From Cytophagales bacterium (GTDB lineage Bacteria; Bacteroidota; Bacteroidia; Cytophagales; Cyclobacteriaceae): a stretch of DNA of 5,731 bases. Below, in pieces: positions 1 through 5,731 of this stretch; the first letter of the stretch is position 1, and every line of letters starts with the position of its first letter. The position numbers and the translations under genes were made by a program. The notes beneath the pieces are model-generated. The model did no database searches, was not told the origin of the DNA, and saw nothing but the letters and a program-made list of their open reading frames with translations. The stretch is from contig JAJCYK010000575.1 in the NCBI GenBank assembly GCA_029262935.1, forward strand, positions 1-5,731, in the 5' to 3' direction.

Positions 1-138
1 ATCGCCGCCACACCAGCGGTGGTTAATGCCGTAATAGACGCCCTATCACCATTTGGAGTAACTGATATTACCATGCCCTTGACACCTGAACGGGTGTGGA
101 AGGCAATGCAAAAACAAGCAAAGGAGGCTGCCATATGA
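1..138 (+). CDS. coxL: Molybdopterin-binding large subunit of a xanthine oxidase/CoxL-family hydroxylase (3' end only)
   Basis: The window opens inside this gene; only the last 45 codons and the TGA stop are present. The visible C-terminus contains TPAVVNAVIDAL followed by DITMPLTPERVWKAM, which is the usual ending of CoxL/CutL-type large subunits (carbon monoxide dehydrogenase large subunit and related aldehyde or xanthine oxidoreductases). In that family this subunit holds the molybdopterin cytosine dinucleotide cofactor and the substrate site. The catalytic loop that separates form I CO dehydrogenase (AYxCSFR) from form II enzymes (AYRGAGR) lies upstream of the window, so the substrate cannot be read here. 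The stop overlaps the coxM start as ATGA, implying translational coupling. The gene symbol is by family resemblance only. Confidence 0.85.
   Translation: MAATPAVVNAVIDALSPFGVTDITMPLTPERVWKAMQKQAKEAAI
121..127 (+). promoter_or_regulatory. Shine-Dalgarno site of coxM
   Basis: AAGGAGG lies 7 bases before the ATG at 135 and inside the end of coxL. It decides the coxM start in favour of 135 over an in-frame upstream ATG at 96, which would add 13 residues with no family resemblance and a deep overlap with coxL. Confidence 0.75.
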
Positions 139-989
139 TACCATCAGATTTTGAATATTGTCGTGCCGGATCCGTGGCAGAAGCCTTGGATTTACTGACT
201 CAAAAAGGCCCGGAAGCCAAATTGATGGCCGGAGGTCATAGTTTGTTACCTGCTATGAAGCTGCGCTTTAATAGCCCTGGGGTAATTATTGATATCAGCG
301 GAATAAAAGAGCTTAGCTATATTAAGGAAGACCAAGGCATGCTGGCTATTGGAGCCGGTACTACTCATGCGGATATTGCGAACTCTAGCTTACTAGCGGA
401 AAAGATTCCTATGATTACCGAGGCTGCGGCCGCCATTGGAGATATCCAAGTACGCAATGTAGGTACTATCGGCGGAAGTATTGCTCATGCTGATCCAGCG
501 GCGGATTGGCCAGCTTCACTATTAGCCGGAGAAGCGGAGATTATAATAACAAATGGCAGTGGGTCACGCAGTGTGCCAGCTGGGGATTTCTTTCAAGGTC
601 TTTTCATGACCGCCTTAAATGAAGGAGAGTTGCTGACTGAAATTAGGCTTCCCATTCCAAGTACTGCTACGAACTCTACCTATGTAAAATTCGTGCAACC
701 CGCTAGTCGATTTGCTCTGGTTGGTTGTGCCGCCATGGTGACCCGTACCAATGGTACTTGTGACCAGGTACGCGTGGCATTTACTGGAGTATCTGCTACC
801 CCTTTTAGAGATGAGGCCGTCGAACAAGCACTAGAAGGTCAAACTCCCTCAGATGATTCTATTGAAGACGCGGCCCTATTGGCGGCCAATGAAGTAGAAG
901 TAATGAGCGATCATTTTGCTTCGCAAGACTACCGTAGGCATCTGGCCAAGGTTTTTGCCAAGAGGGCCTTAAAGGCCATAGCGACCTAG
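135..989 (+). CDS. coxM: FAD-binding medium subunit of a CoxM-type molybdenum hydroxylase
   Basis: This 284-residue protein is the flavin subunit that passes electrons from the Fe/S clusters of the small subunit to FAD and then to an external acceptor; it is expected to be cytoplasmic or loosely membrane-attached. It has the two FAD-contact motifs of the family: AGGHS at residues 32-36 and TIGGSIAHADPAAD at 111-124. The N-terminal FAD-binding domain spans roughly residues 1-170 and the CO dehydrogenase flavoprotein C-terminal domain roughly 175-280, including KFVQPASRFALVG. The length is normal for the family and no break is seen. The start at 135 is chosen for its AAGGAGG site and its ATGA overlap with the large subunit. 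Large subunit before medium subunit matches the small-large-medium order of form II CODH-like clusters. The actual substrate is unknown. Confidence 0.92.
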   Translation: MIPSDFEYCRAGSVAEALDLLTQKGPEAKLMAGGHSLLPAMKLRFNSPGVIIDISGIKELSYIKEDQGMLAIGAGTTHADIANSSLLAEKIPMITEAAAAIGDIQVRNVGTIGGSIAHADPAADWPASLLAGEAEIIITNGSGSRSVPAGDFFQGLFMTALNEGELLTEIRLPIPSTATNSTYVKFVQPASRFALVGCAAMVTRTNGTCDQVRVAFTGVSATPFRDEAVEQALEGQTPSDDSIEDAALLAANEVEVMSDHFASQDYRRHLAKVFAKRALKAIAT

Positions 990-1008
990 TCAGATATAAA
1001 TGCATTAA

Positions 1009-1035
1009 AAATTGGCGGACTGGTTCCGCCAATTT
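1009..1035 (+). terminator. Perfect 11-bp hairpin between coxM and coxD
   Basis: AAATTGGCGGA (1009-1019) and TCCGCCAATTT (1025-1035) are exact reverse complements around a 5-base loop, CTGGT. The GC-rich top of the stem, followed by AATTTCTT, resembles an intrinsic terminator, although the T-run is short and largely part of the stem. The hairpin lies 19 bases after the coxM stop and ends 3 bases before the GGGGA of coxD. It could end or attenuate the hydroxylase-subunit transcript, stabilise its 3' end, or affect coxD translation. The inverted repeat is directly visible; the terminator role is inference. Confidence 0.6.
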
Positions 1036-1038
1036 CTT

Positions 1039-1043
1039 GGGGA
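1039..1043 (+). promoter_or_regulatory. Probable ribosome binding site of coxD
   Basis: GGGGA sits 4 bases before the ATG at 1048. It supports that start over an in-frame TTG at 1012, which lies inside the hairpin and would add 12 residues without family support. It is a weak, non-canonical site. Confidence 0.45.
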
Positions 1044-1047
1044 TATT

Positions 1048-1944
1048 ATGGGACATCTTTCATTGGAGCAAACGGATAATTTATTAACGTCTCAGGGTTA
1101 TATCAGTGACTCTGCGATCACGATGTCCGTGTATTTGGCTGACCAGCTCAATAAACCGCTGTTTATTGAAGGGCCTGCTGGGGTTGGGAAAACTGAAATT
1201 GCGAAAGTACTGTCTTTGGCTCATCAGACGGATTTGATTCGTCTTCAATGCTATGAAGGATTGGATTTAAATCACAGTTTGTACGAATGGAATTATCAAA
1301 AGCAGCTGCTGTTTTTGAAAATGTCCGAAGATCAAAAACAATCCCTGGACCAAAAAGAGAAGGAAATTTTTAGTGACGATTTCCTACTGAAACGTCCTTT
1401 GTTGCAAGCCATTACGCACCCGCAGAGACCCGTATTGTTGATAGATGAAATTGATCGGGCCGATGAGGAGTTTGAAAGTTTTCTTTTGGAAATCCTGTCT
1501 GATTGGCAGATTTCTATTCCTGAATTGGGTACTATAAAAGCCCAGAATATTCCCTATGTGGTCATCACCAGCAACAGGATTCGAGAACTGTCGGATGCGC
1601 TGAGGAGACGTTGCCTCTATCTTTGGATTGACTATCCTGATTTAGAAAAGGAACTGCACATTATCAATCAAAAAGTACCTGAAATTGATCAGAAGCTGGC
1701 AAAACAAGTAGCCAAATTTATGCAAGAGGTGAGGCAGCTACGATTGGATAAAGTGCCGGGTACGGCAGAAACATTGGATTGGGCACGCGCTTTGGCTACA
1801 CTCCATATTGACCACTTGGATAAGGACATGATCATGCAAACCTTGGGATTGGTGATTAAGGATTGGCAAGATACCCGGCACCTCCAAGATGCACTTTCTG
1901 AATTGCTGGAAAAGGTTGGTGTCACCTCAAAGTTGGATGGCTGA
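1048..1944 (+). CDS. coxD: MoxR-family AAA+ ATPase, CoxD-like maturation factor
   Basis: This 298-residue AAA+ ATPase shows Walker A GPAGVGKT (residues 42-49), Walker B PVLLIDEID (128-136), a sensor 1 asparagine at 176 in VVITSNRIREL, an arginine finger cluster in LSDALRRRC (182-189), and the sensor 2 region PGTAETLDWARAL (237-249). These are hallmarks of the MoxR/CoxD branch. In Oligotropha carboxidovorans, CoxD is an ATP-dependent, membrane-associated chaperone-like factor needed to complete the Cu-S-Mo site of CO dehydrogenase. Here, position after the hydroxylase subunits suggests a comparable maturation role, but whether a copper-containing site is made is unknown. It is followed after 2 bases by coxE, the usual MoxR-VWA pairing. 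The start at 1048 leaves the upstream hairpin outside the gene. Confidence 0.9.
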   Translation: MGHLSLEQTDNLLTSQGYISDSAITMSVYLADQLNKPLFIEGPAGVGKTEIAKVLSLAHQTDLIRLQCYEGLDLNHSLYEWNYQKQLLFLKMSEDQKQSLDQKEKEIFSDDFLLKRPLLQAITHPQRPVLLIDEIDRADEEFESFLLEILSDWQISIPELGTIKAQNIPYVVITSNRIRELSDALRRRCLYLWIDYPDLEKELHIINQKVPEIDQKLAKQVAKFMQEVRQLRLDKVPGTAETLDWARALATLHIDHLDKDMIMQTLGLVIKDWQDTRHLQDALSELLEKVGVTSKLDG

Positions 1945-1946
1945 TC

Positions 1947-3083
1947 ATGACCTCCTTAAAGATTCCAGGTTCATTAAGTCGAAACATCGTGGAGTTCTGT
2001 GTATTGCTCCGCAACCATGGATTTAATATCGGACCAAAAGAGGAATCGGAAACGCTGCAGTTACTTAGTGAAATACCGTTCTCCACCCTAGAGCATTTTA
2101 AAAGAGTGCTTGGGGCGCTATTGGCTAAAAACCGAGAACAGCAATTGATCTTTGATGACATTTTTAATCGTTTTTGGCAGGAAATATTCGATTCCTTTGA
2201 CTCAAAAGTTAAAACGTCCAAGACGTTAACTGAATCACCTCCAAAACAAAAGACCGCCCCGGAGTTATCTGAATTAAAATCGTGGTTGTTTCAACATGAC
2301 TCTAAGAAGCAGGAAGAAGCAGCATTTTACAGCAGGGGCAAGCCGCAAAAGGGACGGCTAAAGGACTATGAGGGAGCTCAGGTTTCCGGGTTAATAAAAG
2401 TATTGCAGCGCTTTACCCGCGATTGGGCAAACCAACAAAGCCGTCGCTTTAAAAGCAGTAAGAAGCCTCGTCACAGCTTGGATTTGCGCAAGTCATTGCG
2501 GAAGAATATCTATCATGGAGAACTTGTATCTCTAGCTTACCGACAACGAAAGATCCAAAAGTTGGATCTAGTAGTACTCTGTGATGTAAGCCGATCTATG
2601 GAGCTCTTTAGTAGATTCACTGTGCAACTACTTTACGCTTTTCAAAATAATTATCGATCCATGGAAACGTTTGTATTTGGCACCCAGCTTCATCGTATCA
2701 GTAAGTCTTTACAACACCATAATTTTGAAGAAGCTTTAAAAACCTTGGGAGAGGCGGGTTTTTTTGGTGGCACCAAAATTGGATCCTCCTTGCATGAGTT
2801 TATTGAAAACTACGGCTCCCACTTACTGAACAAGAGAACGCTAGTCTTGGTCATTAGTGATGGTTGGGATACTGGTGAGCTGGACCAGCTGGAATGGTCT
2901 ATGTCCTATATCCACCGTCGAGTAAAGAAAGTATTGTGGTTGAACCCACAAGCGGGTAAACCCGGGTACACCCCTCAAGTAGCTGGGATGAAAGCCGCAT
3001 TACCCTATATCGATATATTTCAGGGCGTTCATAACCTGGAGAGTTTACAAGAATGGCAAAGGGGAGGTTATAAATCCCTGTAA
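1947..3083 (+). CDS. coxE: CoxE-like von Willebrand factor A domain protein, partner of the MoxR ATPase
   Basis: This 378-residue protein has the CoxE layout: an N-terminal helical region (about residues 1-110), a charged, Lys/Arg-rich linker (about 110-200, including KPRHSLDLRKSLRKNIYHGE), and a C-terminal VWA domain (about 205-370). The metal-ion-dependent adhesion site looks intact, with DVSRS at 213-217, a threonine at 276 in GGTKIG, and Asp305 in VLVISDGWDTGE. No signal peptide or membrane segment is seen, so it is probably cytosolic. MoxR ATPases commonly act with VWA partners that recruit a client protein; in CO dehydrogenase clusters CoxD and CoxE are both implicated in active-site assembly. 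It begins 2 bases after the coxD stop and is certainly co-transcribed with it. Its last 16 bases overlap the 3' end of moeA on the other strand. Confidence 0.88.
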   Translation: MTSLKIPGSLSRNIVEFCVLLRNHGFNIGPKEESETLQLLSEIPFSTLEHFKRVLGALLAKNREQQLIFDDIFNRFWQEIFDSFDSKVKTSKTLTESPPKQKTAPELSELKSWLFQHDSKKQEEAAFYSRGKPQKGRLKDYEGAQVSGLIKVLQRFTRDWANQQSRRFKSSKKPRHSLDLRKSLRKNIYHGELVSLAYRQRKIQKLDLVVLCDVSRSMELFSRFTVQLLYAFQNNYRSMETFVFGTQLHRISKSLQHHNFEEALKTLGEAGFFGGTKIGSSLHEFIENYGSHLLNKRTLVLVISDGWDTGELDQLEWSMSYIHRRVKKVLWLNPQAGKPGYTPQVAGMKAALPYIDIFQGVHNLESLQEWQRGGYKSL

Positions 3084-4261
3084 GTATAAAGGGGAAATAC
3101 TTCTCCTGTTTTAAAGTGATTCCGGCCTCTGGGAAGTTCAATAAATCCATCTGCATCTACCAAATTAGCCAAGTCTCCAGAACCATGTCCTTCCACGGGC
3201 CATGCACACAATTGCTGTTGTTGGTGCTCAATACGCACTTGAGCAAAATAGGTGAGATCAGGGTTGAATAAAACATCTTGTTGCAACAAGGCGCTGAGTT
3301 TATGAGGTCGAAAACCCATTTGTTGGTCCATCCAAGGCTTAAAATAACGATTAAAACACATAAATGAGGACACTGGATTGCCAGGAAAGGCAAAAACCAA
3401 GCACCCTGCAGGGTGAGCTCCAAACCAAAAAGGTTTACCAGGTCGTTGTTGAATCTTGTGAAAGTGTTTGGTTACCTGAAGCTGCTCCAAAGCAGTGGGG
3501 ACATGATCAAATTTTCCTTTTGAGACACCTCCGCTTAATATTAGAATCTGGTACTTGGCTAGTAACCCGGCTAATTTTTGCGTAATACCCTCAAGGTTAT
3601 CAATAAGATGAAAAGCATCGGGCACAATATGCCATCGGTGCAAGGCATCGGCCATGGTATGCGTATTGGAACTTCTGATTTGATGCGGGAGAGGCGTCTC
3701 ATCGATACCAACCAGTTCATCTCCTGTTGAGATAATAGCCACGGTTGGGAGGCTCGTTACTTGTACAAAGCTTTTGCCAACGGTAGCGGCTACACCAATT
3801 TCAGGAGATCCTAGTAAAGTGCCTGTGGGCACAATCACCTGAGATGCCACCCGGTCTGTGCCTTGGCGGTGAATGTTTTGCCCTTTAGTGGGGTCAACTG
3901 CTATTTCTGCTTGGTTTTTATTCTTACTAAAGTGCTCATAAGGAATCACGGTGTCTGCTCCTTCCGGTAAAACAGCTCCAGTCATTACTTCCAGGCAATG
4001 ATGGGCCTCCTCAATTAACATGGGGCTATCACCTGCTGCCTGTACACCTTTGATGTCATAGGATTTTACTCCTTTGATCCATCCTTCGAAGTTAATGGCG
4101 ATGCCATCCATGGTTACCCTATTAAAAGGAGGGAAGTCTCGATCAGCGCAGATGTCTTCCTTAATCCTTCTACCTGCCGCCTGAGTAAGGGGGATCTGCT
4201 CGGTTTTAAACAGTAGCTGGCTTTGAAAAATAAGATTTTCCGCTTGTTCGACGGAGATCAT
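3068..4261 (-). CDS. moeA: Molybdopterin molybdenumtransferase MoeA
   Basis: This 397-residue enzyme inserts molybdate into adenylylated molybdopterin to give the molybdenum cofactor, in the cytoplasm. It shows the family motifs in order: FNRVTMDGIAI (46-56, with Asp52 in the position of the essential MDGYA aspartate), MTGAVLPEGADTVIPYE (93-109), ISTGDELV (177-184), SSNTHTMADAL (197-207), LSGGVSKGKFD (242-252), RPGKPFWFG (273-281) and FPGNPVSS (292-299). The N-terminal part and the central MoCF-binding domain are complete, with the C-terminal domain at about 325-397. The FNRVTMDGIAI form and the GKFD form are typical of Bacteroidota MoeA. It is divergent from moaC, consistent with a shared cofactor-synthesis control region. 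No clear Shine-Dalgarno site precedes the ATG. It does not carry an extra domain. Confidence 0.95.
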   Translation of the reverse strand: MISVEQAENLIFQSQLLFKTEQIPLTQAAGRRIKEDICADRDFPPFNRVTMDGIAINFEGWIKGVKSYDIKGVQAAGDSPMLIEEAHHCLEVMTGAVLPEGADTVIPYEHFSKNKNQAEIAVDPTKGQNIHRQGTDRVASQVIVPTGTLLGSPEIGVAATVGKSFVQVTSLPTVAIISTGDELVGIDETPLPHQIRSSNTHTMADALHRWHIVPDAFHLIDNLEGITQKLAGLLAKYQILILSGGVSKGKFDHVPTALEQLQVTKHFHKIQQRPGKPFWFGAHPAGCLVFAFPGNPVSSFMCFNRYFKPWMDQQMGFRPHKLSALLQQDVLFNPDLTYFAQVRIEHQQQQLCAWPVEGHGSGDLANLVDADGFIELPRGRNHFKTGEVFPLYTYRDL

Positions 4262-4274
4262 AGGTTATAATTTG
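4244..4274 (+). promoter_or_regulatory. Candidate promoter for moaC-mobA
   Basis: A perfect TATAAT lies at 4266-4271, extended as TATAATTTG to 4274, with a TTG at 4244-4246, 19 bases before it. This resembles both a sigma-70 type -10 box and, with one base of slack, the TTG/TAnnTTTG pattern known for Bacteroidota promoters. It would start transcription near 4280, giving a leader of roughly 35 bases before moaC. The upstream half lies inside the moeA coding start. No matching promoter is obvious for moeA on the opposite strand. Confidence 0.4.
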
Positions 4275-4289
4275 TCCCAAATAATCTCT

Positions 4290-4307
4290 AAATTAATGAA
4301 TTAATTT
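4290..4307. promoter_or_regulatory. AT-rich perfect inverted repeat between moeA and moaC, possible operator
   Basis: AAATTAA (4290-4296) and TTAATTT (4301-4307) are exact reverse complements around TGAA. The repeat sits between the divergent starts, 29 bases from the moeA ATG and 7 bases before the moaC ATG. It could be a binding site for a dimeric regulator acting on both genes, or a weak leader hairpin. Being all A/T it can also occur by chance, so the functional role is speculative. Confidence 0.35.
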
Positions 4308-4314
4308 CGGTTAA

Positions 4315-4800
4315 ATGGACGGAGAGAAGAGATTTAGTCACATTGATGAACAGGGTAACCCTACTATGGTGGATGTTGGGGATAAAAGCACCACCCGACG
4401 TACTGCTACCGCGGGAGCAGTGGTTGTTCTTGACGATGAAATCGTGGCCCATATGGCTAAAAACGATATTCAAACGAAAAAGGGGCCCGTGTTTCAAACG
4501 GCGATTACCGCAGGAATTATGGCGGTGAAACGCACCAGTGAACTAATTCCCTTGTGTCATCCGTTACAAATTGAGAACTGTAAAGTTGAAATAGCACCTA
4601 GGGGCGTAGAGGTGGACATTACCTGTACAGTAAGTTTGTCCGGGAAAACAGGAGTCGAAATGGAAGCCTTAACGGGTGCCTCGATTGCAGCTCTTACCAT
4701 ATATGATATGTGTAAAGCGTTTTCGCACCACATTGTGATTAAGGAAATCCGATTACTGAAAAAGACAGGAGGGAAAAATGACTTTAAAAGGGAACAGTGA
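4315..4800 (+). CDS. moaC: Cyclic pyranopterin monophosphate synthase MoaC
   Basis: This 161-residue enzyme converts the MoaA product (3',8-cyclo-7,8-dihydro-GTP) into cyclic pyranopterin monophosphate, the first stable intermediate of molybdenum cofactor synthesis. The sequence is closely MoaC-like throughout: FSHIDEQGNPTMVDVGDK (7-24), KRTSELIPLCHPL with His82, TGKTGVEMEALTGAS-type core (here SGKTGVEMEALTGAS), and YDMCKA with Asp131 and Lys134 matching the active-site pair of E. coli MoaC (Asp128, Lys131). The C-terminus LLKKTGGK is also typical. The length is standard. The ATG at 4315 is preceded immediately by an in-frame TAA, so no upstream start is possible; no Shine-Dalgarno site is visible. 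It is divergent from moeA and overlaps the following mobA-like gene by 23 bases. Confidence 0.96.
   Translation: MDGEKRFSHIDEQGNPTMVDVGDKSTTRRTATAGAVVVLDDEIVAHMAKNDIQTKKGPVFQTAITAGIMAVKRTSELIPLCHPLQIENCKVEIAPRGVEVDITCTVSLSGKTGVEMEALTGASIAALTIYDMCKAFSHHIVIKEIRLLKKTGGKNDFKREQ
4767..4773 (+). promoter_or_regulatory. Shine-Dalgarno site of the mobA fusion gene
   Basis: AGGAGGG lies 4 bases before the ATG at 4778, inside the end of moaC, and fixes the start of the fusion gene. Part of it encodes the conserved TGGK ending of MoaC, so some of the match could reflect protein constraint. Confidence 0.65.
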
Positions 4801-5731
4801 GCATCAAAAGCATGCTAAATTAGCAAAACCTGATTTAGGGCATTTTGGACGCAATGAGTTTGCTTTAATGGGTACACCTTGTGGCAGAATTAAAAAGCTT
4901 GCTGGTAGTATCATTTCCAGCTTGAGCGCACTCAACATAGCGTTTGTAGACGCGGATCACAAAGCTGCGGAGATTGAGGGAGAGCCTGCTCTGCATCAGG
5001 GAGCGGCTTTAGCCTTTACGGATAAGATAAGCTTCAGAAGATGCGACTACTTAGATAACCCCAACGCCTTTCATATCAAAAAACAGTTCAATACGTGTGA
5101 CGCGGTGGTAGTAAATGGCAACCACTTCAAAGCAGCACACCAAGTACTTGTTATAGACCCCAAAAAACCCCTCGATCGTAAACTTGACCGTATTACGAAA
5201 CCGATCTTAGTGATTCTTACCTCGGAAGTTAACGAAATACCGAGCTATCTAATAGCATTGACCCGTGGACTGCCTGTACTTGCTTGGGACGATACTGCCG
5301 CCATTCAAAAGTTTATTAAAGAATGGATTTTGTCAAGACTTCCAGCAGTAAAAGGGTTGGTGCTGGTCGGGGGGAAAAGCCAACGTATGGCACAAGACAA
5401 AGGGGCCTTGCAATACCACGGGAAGACCCAAAGACAGCACCTGTACGACCAATTTCAACATGTAGGTTTGGAGTCTTGGATCAGTTGTCGATTGGATCAA
5501 GCAGAGCAGTTGGAAGCAGCATTACCTAAGATTACAGACACCTTCCTAGGTTTAGGACCTATGGGGGCACTGCTGTCCGCATTCCGATCGGACCCCAATG
5601 CAGCTTGGTTGGCGGTAGCGTGTGACTTGCCCTACTTGCAAGAGGATACCATAAAATTCCTGCTGGATAATCGAGATCCCAGCAAGGTGGCAACCGCTTT
5701 TGAAAGCCCTTTCGATGAGTTTCCAGAACCA
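4778..5731 (+). CDS. mobA: MobB-like/MobA fusion: molybdenum cofactor nucleotidyltransferase with an extra N-terminal domain (3' end beyond window)
   Basis: The frame is open for 318 codons to the window edge. Residues from about 193 on form a MobA/MocA-type nucleotidyltransferase: LVLVGGKSQRMAQDKGAL (194-211, matching the LAGGxSxRMGxDK nucleotide loop), GPMGAL (260-265) and VACDLPYL (281-288, with Asp283 as the likely metal ligand). The family joins GMP or CMP to molybdopterin; a CoxL partner would need the cytosine form, but the sequence does not decide this. Residues 1-190 are a separate domain: KHAKLAKPDLGHFGRNE (11-27), a strand and GTPCGRIKKLA turn (32-42) where MobB has its P-loop, then IAFVDADHK (54-62) and DAVVVNGNHFKA near 110-120. 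This resembles MobB topology without a Walker A motif. Such a fusion is seen in Bacteroidota. The start uses AGGAGGG and overlaps moaC. Confidence 0.85.
   Translation, partial: MTLKGNSEHQKHAKLAKPDLGHFGRNEFALMGTPCGRIKKLAGSIISSLSALNIAFVDADHKAAEIEGEPALHQGAALAFTDKISFRRCDYLDNPNAFHIKKQFNTCDAVVVNGNHFKAAHQVLVIDPKKPLDRKLDRITKPILVILTSEVNEIPSYLIALTRGLPVLAWDDTAAIQKFIKEWILSRLPAVKGLVLVGGKSQRMAQDKGALQYHGKTQRQHLYDQFQHVGLESWISCRLDQAEQLEAALPKITDTFLGLGPMGALLSAFRSDPNAAWLAVACDLPYLQEDTIKFLLDNRDPSKVATAFESPFDEFPEP

Noticed and set aside
96..134. Earlier in-frame ATG for coxM at 96
   Set aside because: It would add 13 residues inside coxL without a ribosome binding site or family resemblance; the ATG at 135 has AAGGAGG and begins with the conserved start of CoxM proteins.
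1012..1047. Earlier in-frame TTG start for coxD at 1012
   Set aside because: The added segment is encoded by the perfect hairpin and has no family support; the ATG at 1048 has a nearby GGGGA.
615..1056. Minus-strand open frames opposite coxM and coxD
   Set aside because: They are shadows of strongly conserved plus-strand genes, with no recognisable motifs or start signals.
2953..2975. GGGTAAACCCGGGTACACCC short inverted repeats as a moeA terminator
   Set aside because: Stems are only about 4 bp, there is no T-run in either direction, and the site lies well inside coxE.
5368..5377. GGGGGGAAAA run in the MobA nucleotide loop as a programmed frameshift site
   Set aside because: The zero frame continues with conserved MobA motifs on both sides; the run simply encodes Gly-Gly-Lys of the loop.
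5323..5529. Separate small plus-strand reading frame
   Set aside because: It is a shifted frame inside the continuous MobA-type gene, whose own frame carries all the motifs.
1..5731. CRISPR array, tRNA, rRNA or insertion sequence
   Set aside because: No spaced direct repeats, tRNA-like cloverleaf, transposase motifs or terminal repeats were seen by eye; almost all bases are in recognised genes.

Overview
The window reads as a chromosomal stretch from a member of the Bacteroidota, probably a marine or soil flavobacterium or relative. This is an inference from protein style: the MoeA motif FNRVTMDGIAI, and a long MobA that carries an extra N-terminal domain starting with a KHxKL...FGRNE block. 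Base composition looks moderate. The theme is a molybdenum hydroxylase plus the genes that mature it and build its cofactor. Every gene is densely packed and no gap without a gene exceeds about 60 bases.

Layout. Positions 1-138 (+) hold the last 45 codons of a large molybdopterin-binding subunit of the xanthine oxidase/CoxL family. It overlaps by 4 bases the FAD-binding medium subunit coxM (135-989). A perfect 11-bp hairpin (1009-1035) separates coxM from coxD (1048-1944, MoxR-type AAA+ ATPase) and coxE (1947-3083, von Willebrand A domain protein), which are 2 bases apart. On the minus strand, moeA (3068-4261) converges on coxE, and their 3' ends overlap by 16 bases. A 53-base divergent intergenic region (4262-4314) holds a candidate promoter and a perfect inverted repeat. 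It leads into moaC (4315-4800, +), which overlaps by 23 bases an uninterrupted reading frame (4778 to the window edge). That last frame encodes a MobA-type guanylyltransferase fused behind a domain that resembles a MobB without its P-loop.

How they work together. MoaC makes cyclic pyranopterin monophosphate, MoeA inserts molybdate into molybdopterin, and MobA adds a nucleotide to the cofactor. CoxL/CoxM are parts of a Mo-Fe/S-FAD hydroxylase, normally with a small Fe/S subunit that would lie upstream. CoxD and CoxE are a MoxR/VWA pair of the kind known to mature the active site of the Oligotropha CO dehydrogenase. The large-then-medium subunit order is the one associated with form II (CODH-like) enzymes rather than true form I CO dehydrogenases, so CO should not be assumed as the substrate. 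Most of the window is a known type of locus. The parts that merit a second look are the MobB-like/MobA fusion, the coxM-coxD hairpin, and the palindrome between moeA and moaC.
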